Shown here in pieces: positions 8,535 to 16,521 of a stretch of DNA of 64,000 nucleotides. The DNA comes from JBBPZK01 sp965219175 (GTDB lineage: Bacteria; Actinomycetota; Rubrobacteria; Rubrobacterales; Rubrobacteraceae). The notes beneath the pieces are model-generated. The model did not search any database and was not told the origin of the DNA. It saw only the letters and a list, made by a program, of their open reading frames with translations. The stretch's first letter is position 1. Each line of letters begins with the position of its first letter. Location: assembly GCA_965219175.1 (NCBI GenBank), contig CBDCNI010000001.1:3038001-3102000 (forward strand), given 5' to 3'. Both the position numbers and the translations under genes were made by a program.

Positions 8535-8612
8535 ACGGTCCATTAGTAGCGAAAAACATCGTGCTATTCTTCTTTTTGGATCCAACTTCGACAATTGCGA
8601 GGAGGTCGGCTT

Positions 8613-11600
8613 ATGGCCGAGGCGGGTTACTATCTCACCCCCACAATCTATGGGGAGAAAGTCGTGTTCGCGTGCGAGGACGACCTCTGGACAGTGTCGG
8701 CGGACGGGGGCGTTGCCCGTCGTCTCACCTCGAACCCCGGACGCGCCTCGACGCCCGCCCTCTCACCGAACGGTGAGTTACTCGCCTTCACGGGCCGGGA
8801 TGAAGGGAACAACGAAGTCTACGTGATGCCCGCCGAAGGAGGCGAGGCCACGCGGCTCACCTACCTCGGGGCGAACACTCAGGTGACGGGCTGGACGCCC
8901 AACGGAGCGTCTATCGTCTTTGCGAGCGAAGCAGGTCAGCCGTTCGGCCGGAGGACGCACCTGTACGAAATCTTCCCGGAAGGCGGCGAACCGTCCCGGC
9001 TCCCGACGGGACCGGCGGCAAGTATCTCTTACGACGGTGGCGGTAAAGTCATCGGCAGGAACATTACGGACATCGCCCGCTGGAAGCGGTACCGGGGCGG
9101 CCTAACGGGCGAATTGTGGATAGACGCCGCCGGCGACGGCTCGTGGCGGAAGCTAATAGAACTCGACGGCAACGTGGCCGTGCCGCTCTGGGTGGGAGGC
9201 CGCATCTACTTCGTCTCGGACCACGAAGGAGTCGGCAACCTCTACTCCTGCACCCCGGACGGCGCGGATCTGAGCCGTCACACCGACCACGACGACTACT
9301 ACGCCCGCCACCCGGCGACCGACGGATGGAGGATCGTCTACCACGCCGGCGCAGACCTTTACCTCTTCGACCCCGAGGCGGACGAAAGCAGCCGCATCCC
9401 CGTAGAGTTTCACAGCCCCAAGGCCGGACGCAAGCGCAAGTTCGTCGAGGCCGGTAAATATCTCCAGGACTACAAGCTCCACCCAGAAGGCCACTCTGTA
9501 GCAGTGACGACCCGCGGCAAGGTCTTCACGATGGGCAACTGGGAAGGCGCCGTCACCCGGCACGGGGAAGACGGTCCCGCCCGCCACCGGCTGGCGACCT
9601 GGACCCACGACGGCCGGAAGCTCGTGGTCGTCGGCGACGATAGCGGCGAAGACAAACTGGAAATTCACACTACCGATACCGGAAGTACGGAGGAAGACAC
9701 TGCTACTTCCTCGCCGGAGCGGCTCGAAGAGTTAGACATTGGGCGTCCGGTCTCGCTGGTCGCTTCCCCGAAAGAAGACAAGCTCGTCCTGACAAACCAC
9801 CGAAACGAGTTGGTCCTGGTGGACCTGCGGGAGAGCGACGCGCGCGTCCTTGACCCCTGCAGCTTCAGCGGCATGGACAGCGGCAGTTACGGTGGCATCC
9901 GGGGCGTAGCGTGGTCGCCCGACGGTCGTTGGCTGGCCTATGGCTTCCAGACGAGCCGGCACACCTCCGTCATCAAGCTGTGCGACGTCGATTCCGGTGA
10001 GACCCACAACGTGACCGAGCCGGTATTCTGGGATGAAGAGCCTTCGTTTGATCCCGACGGGAAGTACCTCTACTTCCTCTCCCGCCGCGACTTCAATCCC
10101 GTCTACGACAACCTGCGCTTCGACCTCGGCTTCCCGAAAGGCTCACGCCCCTTCCTGGTCACACTAAGCTCCGACACCCTCTCGCCGTTCTCGCCGCGAG
10201 TCGAAGTTTCCGGTTCCGACGAAGGATCGGACGATCACGACGAAGAATCCGGGGAGCCGTTGCGCGTGGATCTGGAGAACATCTCCAACCGGGTCGTCAG
10301 ATTCCCGGTTCCAGAGGGGCTTTATGGGCGGGTGCGGGGTATCCGGGGAAAGGCGCTGTTCTCGTCCTTTCCGGTGGAAGGGTCCCTGGATCACGATTGG
10401 TTCTCGTTCGACGATCCGCCCGCGAAAGGCAAGATCGAAGTGTACGACTTCGGGGAACGTAACCACGAGACCCTGATAGAAAGCATAACGGATTTCGAGG
10501 TTTCCCAAAACGCCAAAACCCTCATCTACCGATCCGGCAACCGCCTGCGCATCCTCAAGGCTGGCGAGAAGCCCGAAAACAAAGAAGAGAAGCCCGGTCG
10601 GAAGAGCGGTTGGTTGGACCTAGGTCGCGTCAAGGTCTCCGTGACGCCGCCCGAAGAATGGCGTCAGATGTACCGCGAGGCGTGGCGGCGGCAGCGCGAC
10701 AATTTCTGGACGGAAGATATGTCCGGCGTGGACTGGCAAGGCGTCTACGAACGTTATCTGCCGCTCCTGGACCGCATTTCCACGCGCTCCGAGTTCTCCG
10801 ACCTCTTGTGGGAGATGCAGGGAGAGTTGGGTACCTCTCACGCGTACGAGATCGGGGGTGACTACCGGCCGGAGCCACGATACCATCAAGGCTTTCTGGG
10901 GGCGGAACTGAACTACGACGCCGAAACCGGAGGATATGAGATCTCGCACGTCATCCGGGGCGATACCTGGGACGAGAACAGCAGCTCTCCCCTGACACGC
11001 CCCGGCCTGAACGTCGAGCCGGGAGACCACATCCTCGCGGTGGGCGGGCGCCGGGTCGACCGTGAAACATCTCCCCAGTCTCTGCTGGTCAACCAGGCGG
11101 GGAGCGAAGTGGAACTTACTATCTCCCAGGGGAACGGAAATCCCCGGGGGATCCCGGTAAAGACCTTGCGTGACGAAAAACCCGCGCGATACAGAGAGTG
11201 GGTCGAGGCGAACCGCCACCGCGTCCGCGAGGCAACGGACGGTAAGATCGGCTACCTGCACATCCCGGATATGGGTCCGCAAGGCTACGCCGAATTCTAC
11301 CGGGGCTACCTGCTGGAGGTGGAGCGCGACGGGCTGATAGTGGACGTGCGTTTCAACGGCGGCGGCCACGTATCCGAGCTTCTCCTCAAAGAGCTCGCCC
11401 AGAAGCGGCTGGGCTACGACATCCAACGCTGGGGCCAACCCGAGCCTTACCCGAAGCTCTCCGTAGGTGGGCCGCTGGTGGCGCTCACCAACGAGTTGGC
11501 CGGCTCCGACGGGGACATCTTCAGCCACGCTTACAAGATGCTCGGTCTCGGTCCTCTCATAGGCAAACGAACCTGGGGCGGCGTTATCGGCATCGAGCCG

Positions 11601-11870
11601 GAAGGACCGCTCCTCGACAACAGCGTCACCACCCAACCGGAATATTCCTTTTGGTTCAACGACGCAGAATGGGGAGTCGAAAACTACGGAACCGAGCCAA
11701 CTATAGAAGTGGAGATCCGCCCACAAGACCACGCCGCCGGAGAAGACCCACAGCTACAACGGGCCATCTCGGAAGCCCTGCGACTCATGGACGAGAGGCC
11801 GCCGGAGAGACCGGACTTCGAGGGCCGCCCCCAACTACAACCCCCACCACTACCCGAACGCGCCAGCTAG
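8613..11870 (+). CDS. Tricorn-type protease (S41 family) with beta-propeller domains
   Basis: 1085 residues from ATG 8613 (GAGGAGG 7 nt upstream). The N-terminal part has repeated beta-propeller blades (for example LTSNPGRASTPALSPNG), a second propeller follows to about residue 640, then a PDZ-like region (EPGDHILAVGGRRVD) and the S41 core. Catalytic residues match tricorn: His743 in GTSHAYE, nucleophile Ser965 in AGSDGDIFSH, Glu near 1028 in GTEPTIEVE. Length agrees with archaeal tricorn (about 1070). Family role: a cytosolic hexameric peptidase trimming oligopeptides released by proteasome-like proteases. It is monocistronic, 78 nt after the SDR, and needs its own promoter. Confidence 0.95.
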   Translation: MAEAGYYLTPTIYGEKVVFACEDDLWTVSADGGVARRLTSNPGRASTPALSPNGELLAFTGRDEGNNEVYVMPAEGGEATRLTYLGANTQVTGWTPNGASIVFASEAGQPFGRRTHLYEIFPEGGEPSRLPTGPAASISYDGGGKVIGRNITDIARWKRYRGGLTGELWIDAAGDGSWRKLIELDGNVAVPLWVGGRIYFVSDHEGVGNLYSCTPDGADLSRHTDHDDYYARHPATDGWRIVYHAGADLYLFDPEADESSRIPVEFHSPKAGRKRKFVEAGKYLQDYKLHPEGHSVAVTTRGKVFTMGNWEGAVTRHGEDGPARHRLATWTHDGRKLVVVGDDSGEDKLEIHTTDTGSTEEDTATSSPERLEELDIGRPVSLVASPKEDKLVLTNHRNELVLVDLRESDARVLDPCSFSGMDSGSYGGIRGVAWSPDGRWLAYGFQTSRHTSVIKLCDVDSGETHNVTEPVFWDEEPSFDPDGKYLYFLSRRDFNPVYDNLRFDLGFPKGSRPFLVTLSSDTLSPFSPRVEVSGSDEGSDDHDEESGEPLRVDLENISNRVVRFPVPEGLYGRVRGIRGKALFSSFPVEGSLDHDWFSFDDPPAKGKIEVYDFGERNHETLIESITDFEVSQNAKTLIYRSGNRLRILKAGEKPENKEEKPGRKSGWLDLGRVKVSVTPPEEWRQMYREAWRRQRDNFWTEDMSGVDWQGVYERYLPLLDRISTRSEFSDLLWEMQGELGTSHAYEIGGDYRPEPRYHQGFLGAELNYDAETGGYEISHVIRGDTWDENSSSPLTRPGLNVEPGDHILAVGGRRVDRETSPQSLLVNQAGSEVELTISQGNGNPRGIPVKTLRDEKPARYREWVEANRHRVREATDGKIGYLHIPDMGPQGYAEFYRGYLLEVERDGLIVDVRFNGGGHVSELLLKELAQKRLGYDIQRWGQPEPYPKLSVGGPLVALTNELAGSDGDIFSHAYKMLGLGPLIGKRTWGGVIGIEPEGPLLDNSVTTQPEYSFWFNDAEWGVENYGTEPTIEVEIRPQDHAAGEDPQLQRAISEALRLMDERPPERPDFEGRPQLQPPPLPERAS

Positions 11871-11894
11871 AGCCAGGGCTGGAGCCTTCCGAGT

Positions 11895-13109
11895 TTAGCC
11901 GCAGGCGGAGCCGAACCGGACGCGGGCGCTCGGGAGGTCTCCGGCGGCGTAGCTCGACCCGTCGGCCCGCCGGAGGCCGTTGCTCTGTAAATCGTAGCGG
12001 ACGTTGTACTCGCCGTAGATAGTCTTCGTACCCGTGGAGCCGGTCACCCGCACCTTCGTGGCCCGGCCGGAGGGTGAGCGTTGGAGGACGCGCACGCCCC
12101 GTATGCGGCCGACGCCGAGTTTGGAGGAGCCGTACAGGTTGAGCGTCCCGGACCAGCGCGTCCAGGGCGAGCCCACCCGCGCCTCGAAGCTCCTTCTCGC
12201 GGAGTCCACGTCGCGGACGGCTTTCAGGTACGGCGAGGAGCCGAAGACGTAGGCTGAGTCTTCGCTGTAGCCGCCGTTCGAGGAATAGAAAAATGCTTTG
12301 ATCGCCTTTCCTCCGTAAACGGCCGCCACGCGGGCTGTCGCGCCGGTCGCCCTATTGGTAGCGCGAGTCTCGGAAGAAGCCCCGCCGTAGACTTGATCCC
12401 TGGTGTCCGCGTAGAAGTCGAAGACCCCGCCCCGCGTCGTCGCCCTCGCGTAGGAGCGGGCGGCGACGGCCTGGCTCTTGAGAGCCTCCGGCGCCCACGA
12501 AGAAGGCATCTCGTTCGGCACCACTCCCCTGACGTAGTCTTCGAGGCGTACCTGGTTCACGAGGTAAAACCCGGACCCGGAGACCTTTGCGGGCAACATC
12601 CCCCGGTACCTCTTGCCACCGTAACCCAGGAAGCTCCCCGAAACGCGCTCGAAACGGACGGGACCCGTATAGCTACCGATCGACCTTCCGGACGATGAGT
12701 TGATGACCTGATACAGTTTCCTGCCGGACAGGTATCGGACCCGATAAGTAGCCGGGCCGAGCGCGACGGTCCCGCCGGTCTTTAGATTCCTGAGCCGCGC
12801 TTTGCTGCCGGAGCGGACGGTGACGTAGAAGCTACCATTGAGGCTCTTCTGGCCGAGCAGCACGTTCTCGAACGGGTTGCTGGAATACCGTTTCAAGGAG
12901 GCGTTACGATAGTAGGACTTGACGATACGGGCGTAGCCTTGTCCTGCTTTCGCCCTTCCGTAGGCGCCGTACTGTGAGAGCCCGACCCCGTGTCCATAAC
13001 CGGAGCCGCAGACCTTTACAGTACCCGCGCCTTCAGCCTGGGGCGCGAGCGCCAGGACACCCAGGGCCGCGAAGACCCCAACCAGCAGCACGCTCCAGAT
13101 CCTCACCAT
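11895..13109 (-). CDS. Secreted SpoIID/LytB-domain protein
   Basis: 404 residues with a signal peptide (VLLVGVFAALGVLALAPQAEGA) and then the motif GYGHGVGLSQYGAYG, a SpoIID hallmark normally placed near the C-terminus but here at the N-terminus. The SpoIID core follows: LEDYVRGVVPNEMPSSWAPEAL with a catalytic Glu, then KSQAVAARSYA and FFYSSNGGYSED. SpoIID is a lytic transglycosylase cleaving denuded peptidoglycan; non-sporulating actinobacteria carry homologues used in wall turnover. The start ATG is preceded by GGAGGGGAAG. Its neighbour is the lipid II amidation gene gatD, consistent with a cell-wall role. The permuted motif order is worth noting. Confidence 0.9.
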   Translation of the reverse strand: MVRIWSVLLVGVFAALGVLALAPQAEGAGTVKVCGSGYGHGVGLSQYGAYGRAKAGQGYARIVKSYYRNASLKRYSSNPFENVLLGQKSLNGSFYVTVRSGSKARLRNLKTGGTVALGPATYRVRYLSGRKLYQVINSSSGRSIGSYTGPVRFERVSGSFLGYGGKRYRGMLPAKVSGSGFYLVNQVRLEDYVRGVVPNEMPSSWAPEALKSQAVAARSYARATTRGGVFDFYADTRDQVYGGASSETRATNRATGATARVAAVYGGKAIKAFFYSSNGGYSEDSAYVFGSSPYLKAVRDVDSARRSFEARVGSPWTRWSGTLNLYGSSKLGVGRIRGVRVLQRSPSGRATKVRVTGSTGTKTIYGEYNVRYDLQSNGLRRADGSSYAAGDLPSARVRFGSACG

Positions 13110-13172
13110 CTTCCCCTCCGCTCCAAATAAAATTGATCGTTTCCCGGTTATCGGCAGGGACGGCGTGGGACT

Positions 13173-13973
13173 TTAGCCGGAATTCTGTCCTATCCGGTTT
13201 CGTCCCCGGATCCGGCCAGATACAGCCACGAACGCGGATCGCTCCTTCGCATCGTCCAGCGGTTCCAACTCGAAGGTATCGTCTACCCGCTGCACGGCGT
13301 TCAGGATGAGTTGGTCGGTCAGCCAGGGGTTTTTGGGCAGCAACGAGCCGTGTAGATAGGTACCGTAGGCGTTGTTGCGCCGGGCTCCCTCGGTGCCGTC
13401 CTCGCCGTTGTTGCCGTACCCGGCGACCACCTCACCTAGAGGCTCCACGTCCCCTAGATAGGTTCTTCCGCCGTGGTTTTCGAAGCCGACGATCTCCCGC
13501 TGTTCTCCATCAGGCGAAGCAGGCGCCCGGACACGGACCAGGACGTTGCCGATCAAACGCCCTTCGTCCTGCTTGCGCGGCTCGGTGTGAAGGTCGAAAG
13601 TTCCTACGCCCGACAGCTTCTCACCCTCCGGCGTTTCGTAATAGTGGCCCATTAGTTGGTAGCCGCCGCACACCCCGAGCACCACGCCCCCATCTTCGAC
13701 GAAGGCCCTCAAATCCGCGCCCTTCGATCCCGAGAGGTCATCCGCGAGCAACGCCTGCTCCCGGTCCTGCCCACCGCCGAAAAGAAACAAGTCACACCCC
13801 TTAGGCCGAATACTCTCCCCGAGCCCCACGTCCACGACCTCGACCCCGATACCGCGCCACTCGCAACGCTTCTTTATAGAGATGACGTTCCCCCGGTCCC
13901 CGTAGAGATTCATCATGTCCGCATATAGGTGATGTATCGTCAGTTTCGTTTTGTTCCTCCCTTCGGTCGTCAC
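13173..13973 (-). CDS. gatD: Lipid II isoglutaminyl synthase, glutaminase subunit GatD
   Basis: About 266 residues, a class I glutamine amidotransferase of the CobB/CobQ type. Cys102 in GVCGGYQLMG is the nucleophile and His208 in GTYLHGSLLPKNP its partner; the start LTIHHLYADMMNLYGDRGNV is typical GatD. It hydrolyses glutamine and passes ammonia to MurT, which amidates D-Glu of the lipid II stem peptide. The partner gene lies at 16520-17941 but is cut off from gatD by a 2.5-kb island. The GTG at 13973 has no upstream ribosome site and GGGAGG lies inside the frame, so the true start may be changed or may sit at a rare codon near 13943. Confidence 0.93.
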   Translation of the reverse strand: MTTEGRNKTKLTIHHLYADMMNLYGDRGNVISIKKRCEWRGIGVEVVDVGLGESIRPKGCDLFLFGGGQDREQALLADDLSGSKGADLRAFVEDGGVVLGVCGGYQLMGHYYETPEGEKLSGVGTFDLHTEPRKQDEGRLIGNVLVRVRAPASPDGEQREIVGFENHGGRTYLGDVEPLGEVVAGYGNNGEDGTEGARRNNAYGTYLHGSLLPKNPWLTDQLILNAVQRVDDTFELEPLDDAKERSAFVAVSGRIRGRNRIGQNSG

Positions 13974-13984
13974 AGCTAGTCAGC
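13974..13984 (+). repeat. Left terminal repeat of the RM island
   Basis: AGCTAGTCAGC directly abuts the gatD start codon. It is repeated in the same orientation inside the island near 16349, and inverted at 16511-16521 with one mismatch. The same word recurs at 26026-26086. Confidence 0.55.
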
Positions 13985-14086
13985 TTGTTGGAAACAACTT
14001 TCTCTATCGCCAAAGTATCGCACGTAACTACCGGTACCACCCTCACAAGCCGCGTCTCGAAGAAGCGCTAAAATCCGTTCCGCAGC

Positions 14087-15010
14087 CTAAAGATTCATAG
14101 GCAAACTCACTACGTTGAGACGCTCCTCCTTTTCGGAAGATTTGCCTGCTTTGCTCGACTCTATACTTACGAATCGCGAGGTTGTCTTCGGATCAAAATT
14201 AGTAACCAAAACTTCTCGGTTCGTGACCCGAGTATTGCTACGCTTCTTTGTGCTCATACCTGATGAAGACCTTATTTTCGTGATCTCGTACCCAGAGAAT
14301 AAATCGTGCATTTCCGAAGTGTCGTAGGTAGATAGGATCCACAAGCAGTCTGTCCTTTCCAACCGCTCTGCGAGTTCTAGGTGCGCTTCCCAATCTCGCA
14401 TGTTGTGTGCATAGTTAACCTTGTTACCAGGATACGGAGGATCTATGTACATCACCGTACCCTCCCTATCGTAACGGTCCACACACTTCTTCCAGTCTAG
14501 GTCTTCTACGATGATCGTCTGCAAGCGGTTGTGTACGGGCTCCAATCGTTTCCGTAGCGTTTCCAGTGCTCCTATCAAGCGGTTGCCGTGTCCGCCATCA
14601 GTAATGCTAGTTTGGAAACGGGGATAGTGAAGTTCTCCACCCCAGCCAGCCATAATGAGATAATAAAATCGATGGGCACGCTGCACATCTGTGAGACTAG
14701 ACGGGTCCAGGGAAGCTAGCCGCTCAAATTCGGCTCTTGACACTAACTCCCATTCAAACGACCGCAGCAATTCTTCTGGTTTATGCTTTACTACTCTGAA
14801 GAAGTTGATGAGATCCTGATCGATGTCGTTGATCACCTCGACATCGCTCGGAGGCTTGCCAAACAAAACCCATGCGGCACCTGCGAATGGTTCCACATAA
14901 CAGGTGTGGGAAGGTAATAGCTCAATGATGTACTTCCGCAAACGCGATTTGCCGCCGACCCACTTAAAGGGGCTGTTCAACATCTTGTGATTCTGGTTCG
15001 ACGAACTCAT
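14087..15010 (-). CDS. DNA adenine-N6 methyltransferase, D12/Dam class
   Basis: 307 residues. Motif X FKWVGGKSRL (15-24), motif I YVEPFAGAAWVLF (38-50) and catalytic motif IV DPPY (190-193) appear in the order of the D12 class (Dam, DpnM, MboI methylases). It transfers methyl from SAM to adenine N6 in a short duplex site, protecting host DNA from the endonuclease encoded divergently at 15380. Codon use is much more A/T rich than flanking genes, supporting transfer. The gene is transcribed away from the controller gene, with an 88-nt shared control region. The recognition sequence cannot be deduced, although this class often modifies GATC-like sites. Confidence 0.95.
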   Translation of the reverse strand: MSSSNQNHKMLNSPFKWVGGKSRLRKYIIELLPSHTCYVEPFAGAAWVLFGKPPSDVEVINDIDQDLINFFRVVKHKPEELLRSFEWELVSRAEFERLASLDPSSLTDVQRAHRFYYLIMAGWGGELHYPRFQTSITDGGHGNRLIGALETLRKRLEPVHNRLQTIIVEDLDWKKCVDRYDREGTVMYIDPPYPGNKVNYAHNMRDWEAHLELAERLERTDCLWILSTYDTSEMHDLFSGYEITKIRSSSGMSTKKRSNTRVTNREVLVTNFDPKTTSRFVSIESSKAGKSSEKEERLNVVSLPMNL

Positions 15011-15059
15011 AGTGATCGTACCAGGTTTTTTCTTCGCAAAACATCTCCTCGTATCGTTT

Positions 15060-15078
15060 TTGTCTCCAGTAGAGACAA
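15060..15078. promoter_or_regulatory. Controller-protein operator (C-box-like inverted repeat)
   Basis: TTGTCTC and GAGACAA are perfect 7-bp arms around the spacer CAGTA. The site lies in the control region between the methylase and the controller gene, directly upstream of the controller's -10 box, where C proteins of RM systems bind to time endonuclease expression. Confidence 0.65.
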
Positions 15079-15084
15079 TATAAC
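15079..15084 (+). promoter_or_regulatory. -10 box of the controller/endonuclease operon
   Basis: TATAAC sits immediately after the inverted repeat, about 20 nt before the controller start. No good -35 hexamer is visible 17 nt upstream, which fits a promoter depending on activator binding at 15060-15078. Confidence 0.5.
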
Positions 15085-15104
15085 ATTCTGCCGATGGGGT
15101 GTCA

Positions 15105-15380
15105 ATGGGGATGCCTAGACAGCAGCAGCCCAGGAACTTTGGTAAGAAGTTACACTATCTCAGGAGTGAAAATGATCTGACTCTCCAAGAGTTGTCTCGC
15201 GCACTAGGGTATTCTACCCATAGTCACATCAGTGCGTTGGAACAAGGCAAGAAGATCCCAACCGTCGAACTTGTAATTAAAGTGTCTAATCTGTTCGGTG
15301 TGTCTACTGACGCCCTAATTCGAGATGAGTTAGAGGTCAAAGACCAGGACTGCGGGCAGAGGTCGAGGGAAGTGGACTAG
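15105..15380 (+). CDS. XRE-type controller protein of the RM system
   Basis: 91 residues with a Cro/CI-type helix-turn-helix (KLHYLRSENDLTLQELSRAL, then HSHISALEQGKKIPT). ATG 15105 has GGGG 5 nt upstream; an in-frame GTG at 15099 and ATG at 15111 are alternatives. The stop codon shares one base with the GTG of the endonuclease gene, so the two are coupled. In Type II systems such C proteins activate their own and endonuclease transcription after entry, delaying cutting until methylation is complete. Small size, gene order and the operator in front all agree with that role. A slightly basic C-terminal tail follows the DNA-binding domain. Confidence 0.85.
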   Translation: MGMPRQQQPRNFGKKLHYLRSENDLTLQELSRALGYSTHSHISALEQGKKIPTVELVIKVSNLFGVSTDALIRDELEVKDQDCGQRSREVD

Positions 15381-16198
15381 TGTTATTACCTCTGATACAC
15401 CGACCCCCTACTCCAAGTGAGGTCGAACGACTTCGGCTAGTCCTCAGCACGTACCAAGACGGGTTCGGCATGCTCGCCGTAGCAGGTAGCTCCAAAACGC
15501 TGCCCGGTTGGAGAGACTTCGAGCGTGCTGTTGCTACAGTGTTCGGTGGTGTAGCTCAAGAGAACAAAGGAATTTTCGATGTCCTCGTACCCGATCCTGA
15601 TAACGCAGGAATAGAGTATGGATTAGCGTGCAAAATGAGAGGCACGCTGCGTGACACACAGAGAACGGGGCGAGTGACGATGGAGCTATCCAACGCTGCG
15701 GGAGAGTTCTGGGATTATTTGAATAGCAAGGGTTACAACCAAACCAACTACCGCTCGTACCCGGCGGAGGTAGGAGAAGCTCTAACAGAAATCATCGAAA
15801 GTTGGCACGCTGACGTGAGTTTAGAGAGTGGCAGTATAGTAGATGTAACCAAAAGCTGCTACTTGACTCTATCGTGGGACCGTCCTAGTGGACGTTACCA
15901 GTTGCACCAGTTCGCCATCGGCATGCCCGATCCCAGCGCTCTAACTTGGAGCTTTCCTCCGTCGAGAAGCGGAGGTCAAGGTCGTAGGCTTGTGGGTGAA
16001 GATGACATAGGCAAACTACTTGAGTGGTACGGACAATCCGGCGGGCAACTGAAATACTATCCACCAATATCGTCATCGTCTTGGTGCTCGGAGCCTTTTG
16101 AGCTGGAGTCACTTCCAGAACTACCAGAAGTCGAAGACAGATTGTTAGACAAAGCCGAACTTTACTTCCATGACCTATGGATCGCTGCAAGGAATTGA
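15380..16198 (+). CDS. Type II restriction endonuclease, PD-(D/E)XK-like
   Basis: 272 residues from a GTG overlapping the controller stop, with GAGGGAAG upstream. A nuclease-like core is seen as GIFDVLVPDPDNAGIEYGLA followed by CKMRG: Asp67, Glu79 and Lys85, with Ala rather than an acid two residues before the lysine, so the catalytic acid has probably shifted. An N-terminal WRDFERAVATVFGG segment resembles the lead helix of restriction nucleases. No close named enzyme is recognised; identity rests on the core and on its place beside a methylase and a C protein. Low G+C like the rest of the island. Specificity unknown. Confidence 0.75.
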   Translation: MLLPLIHRPPTPSEVERLRLVLSTYQDGFGMLAVAGSSKTLPGWRDFERAVATVFGGVAQENKGIFDVLVPDPDNAGIEYGLACKMRGTLRDTQRTGRVTMELSNAAGEFWDYLNSKGYNQTNYRSYPAEVGEALTEIIESWHADVSLESGSIVDVTKSCYLTLSWDRPSGRYQLHQFAIGMPDPSALTWSFPPSRSGGQGRRLVGEDDIGKLLEWYGQSGGQLKYYPPISSSSWCSEPFELESLPELPEVEDRLLDKAELYFHDLWIAARN

Positions 16199-16510
16199 GA
16201 TCTCAATTGTTAGGTAACCACCCCTACAGCTACGACCAAATTGCCGTCATTGGGAGAGAGCGTGGCATGGGCGGCAAGCCTCTTGCCATGCTTGGGTACG
16301 AATCGTGAACTTCATTTCGTTACTCTCTACGGTCTTCACAGCCGGTCAGCTAGTCAGCACTCCAGCTTTTCCCATGTTGGCGAAGCCCGATGCGTAAAGC
16401 GAAGTCTTCTCCAGTTCATGGTAACGCCTCTGTCAGTAGGACGCCGCCCCATCGCTGAACTGTTGACGAGCCGCTGAAGGCGGCGTGCTGACCGGCTGAC
16501 AAGCTGAGGT
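16199..16510. repeat. Gene-free right part of the RM island with repeat copies
   Basis: No credible gene. It holds a hairpin GGCAAG-CCT-CTTGCC near 16273, a direct copy of the GGTCAGCTAGTCAGC motif near 16345-16359, and from about 16454 a series of inverted versions (GCTGAAC, GCTGACC, GCTGACA, GCTGAGG, GCTGACG) leading to the right edge. Confidence 0.5.
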
Positions 16511-16521
16511 GCTGACGAGCT
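16511..16521 (-). repeat. Right terminal repeat of the RM island
   Basis: GCTGACGAGCT is the reverse complement of AGCTCGTCAGC and matches the left repeat at 13974 in 10 of 11 positions. It overlaps the murT stop codon. Confidence 0.55.

Larger units (their letters stand above)
13974..16521. other. Restriction-modification island inserted between gatD and murT
   Basis: This block fills exactly the space between gatD and murT. It is visibly poorer in G+C than its surroundings: 24 of 60 bases are G or C in 14161-14220 against 38 of 60 in 13681-13740. It holds a DNA methylase, a controller protein and a restriction enzyme. AGCTAGTCAGC at the left edge and GCTGACGAGCT at the right edge form an inverted repeat with one mismatch. 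No transposase or integrase is present. Horizontal acquisition into an ancestral murT-gatD operon is the simplest reading. Confidence 0.75.

Noticed and set aside
10620..11732. A 370-codon frame antisense to the tricorn protease
   Set aside because: It mirrors the S41 core, whose catalytic Ser and His are in the other strand; no start context.
16241..16477. A 78-codon frame in the RM island tail
   Set aside because: No ribosome site, Ser-rich and not coding-like; it lies over repeat motifs.
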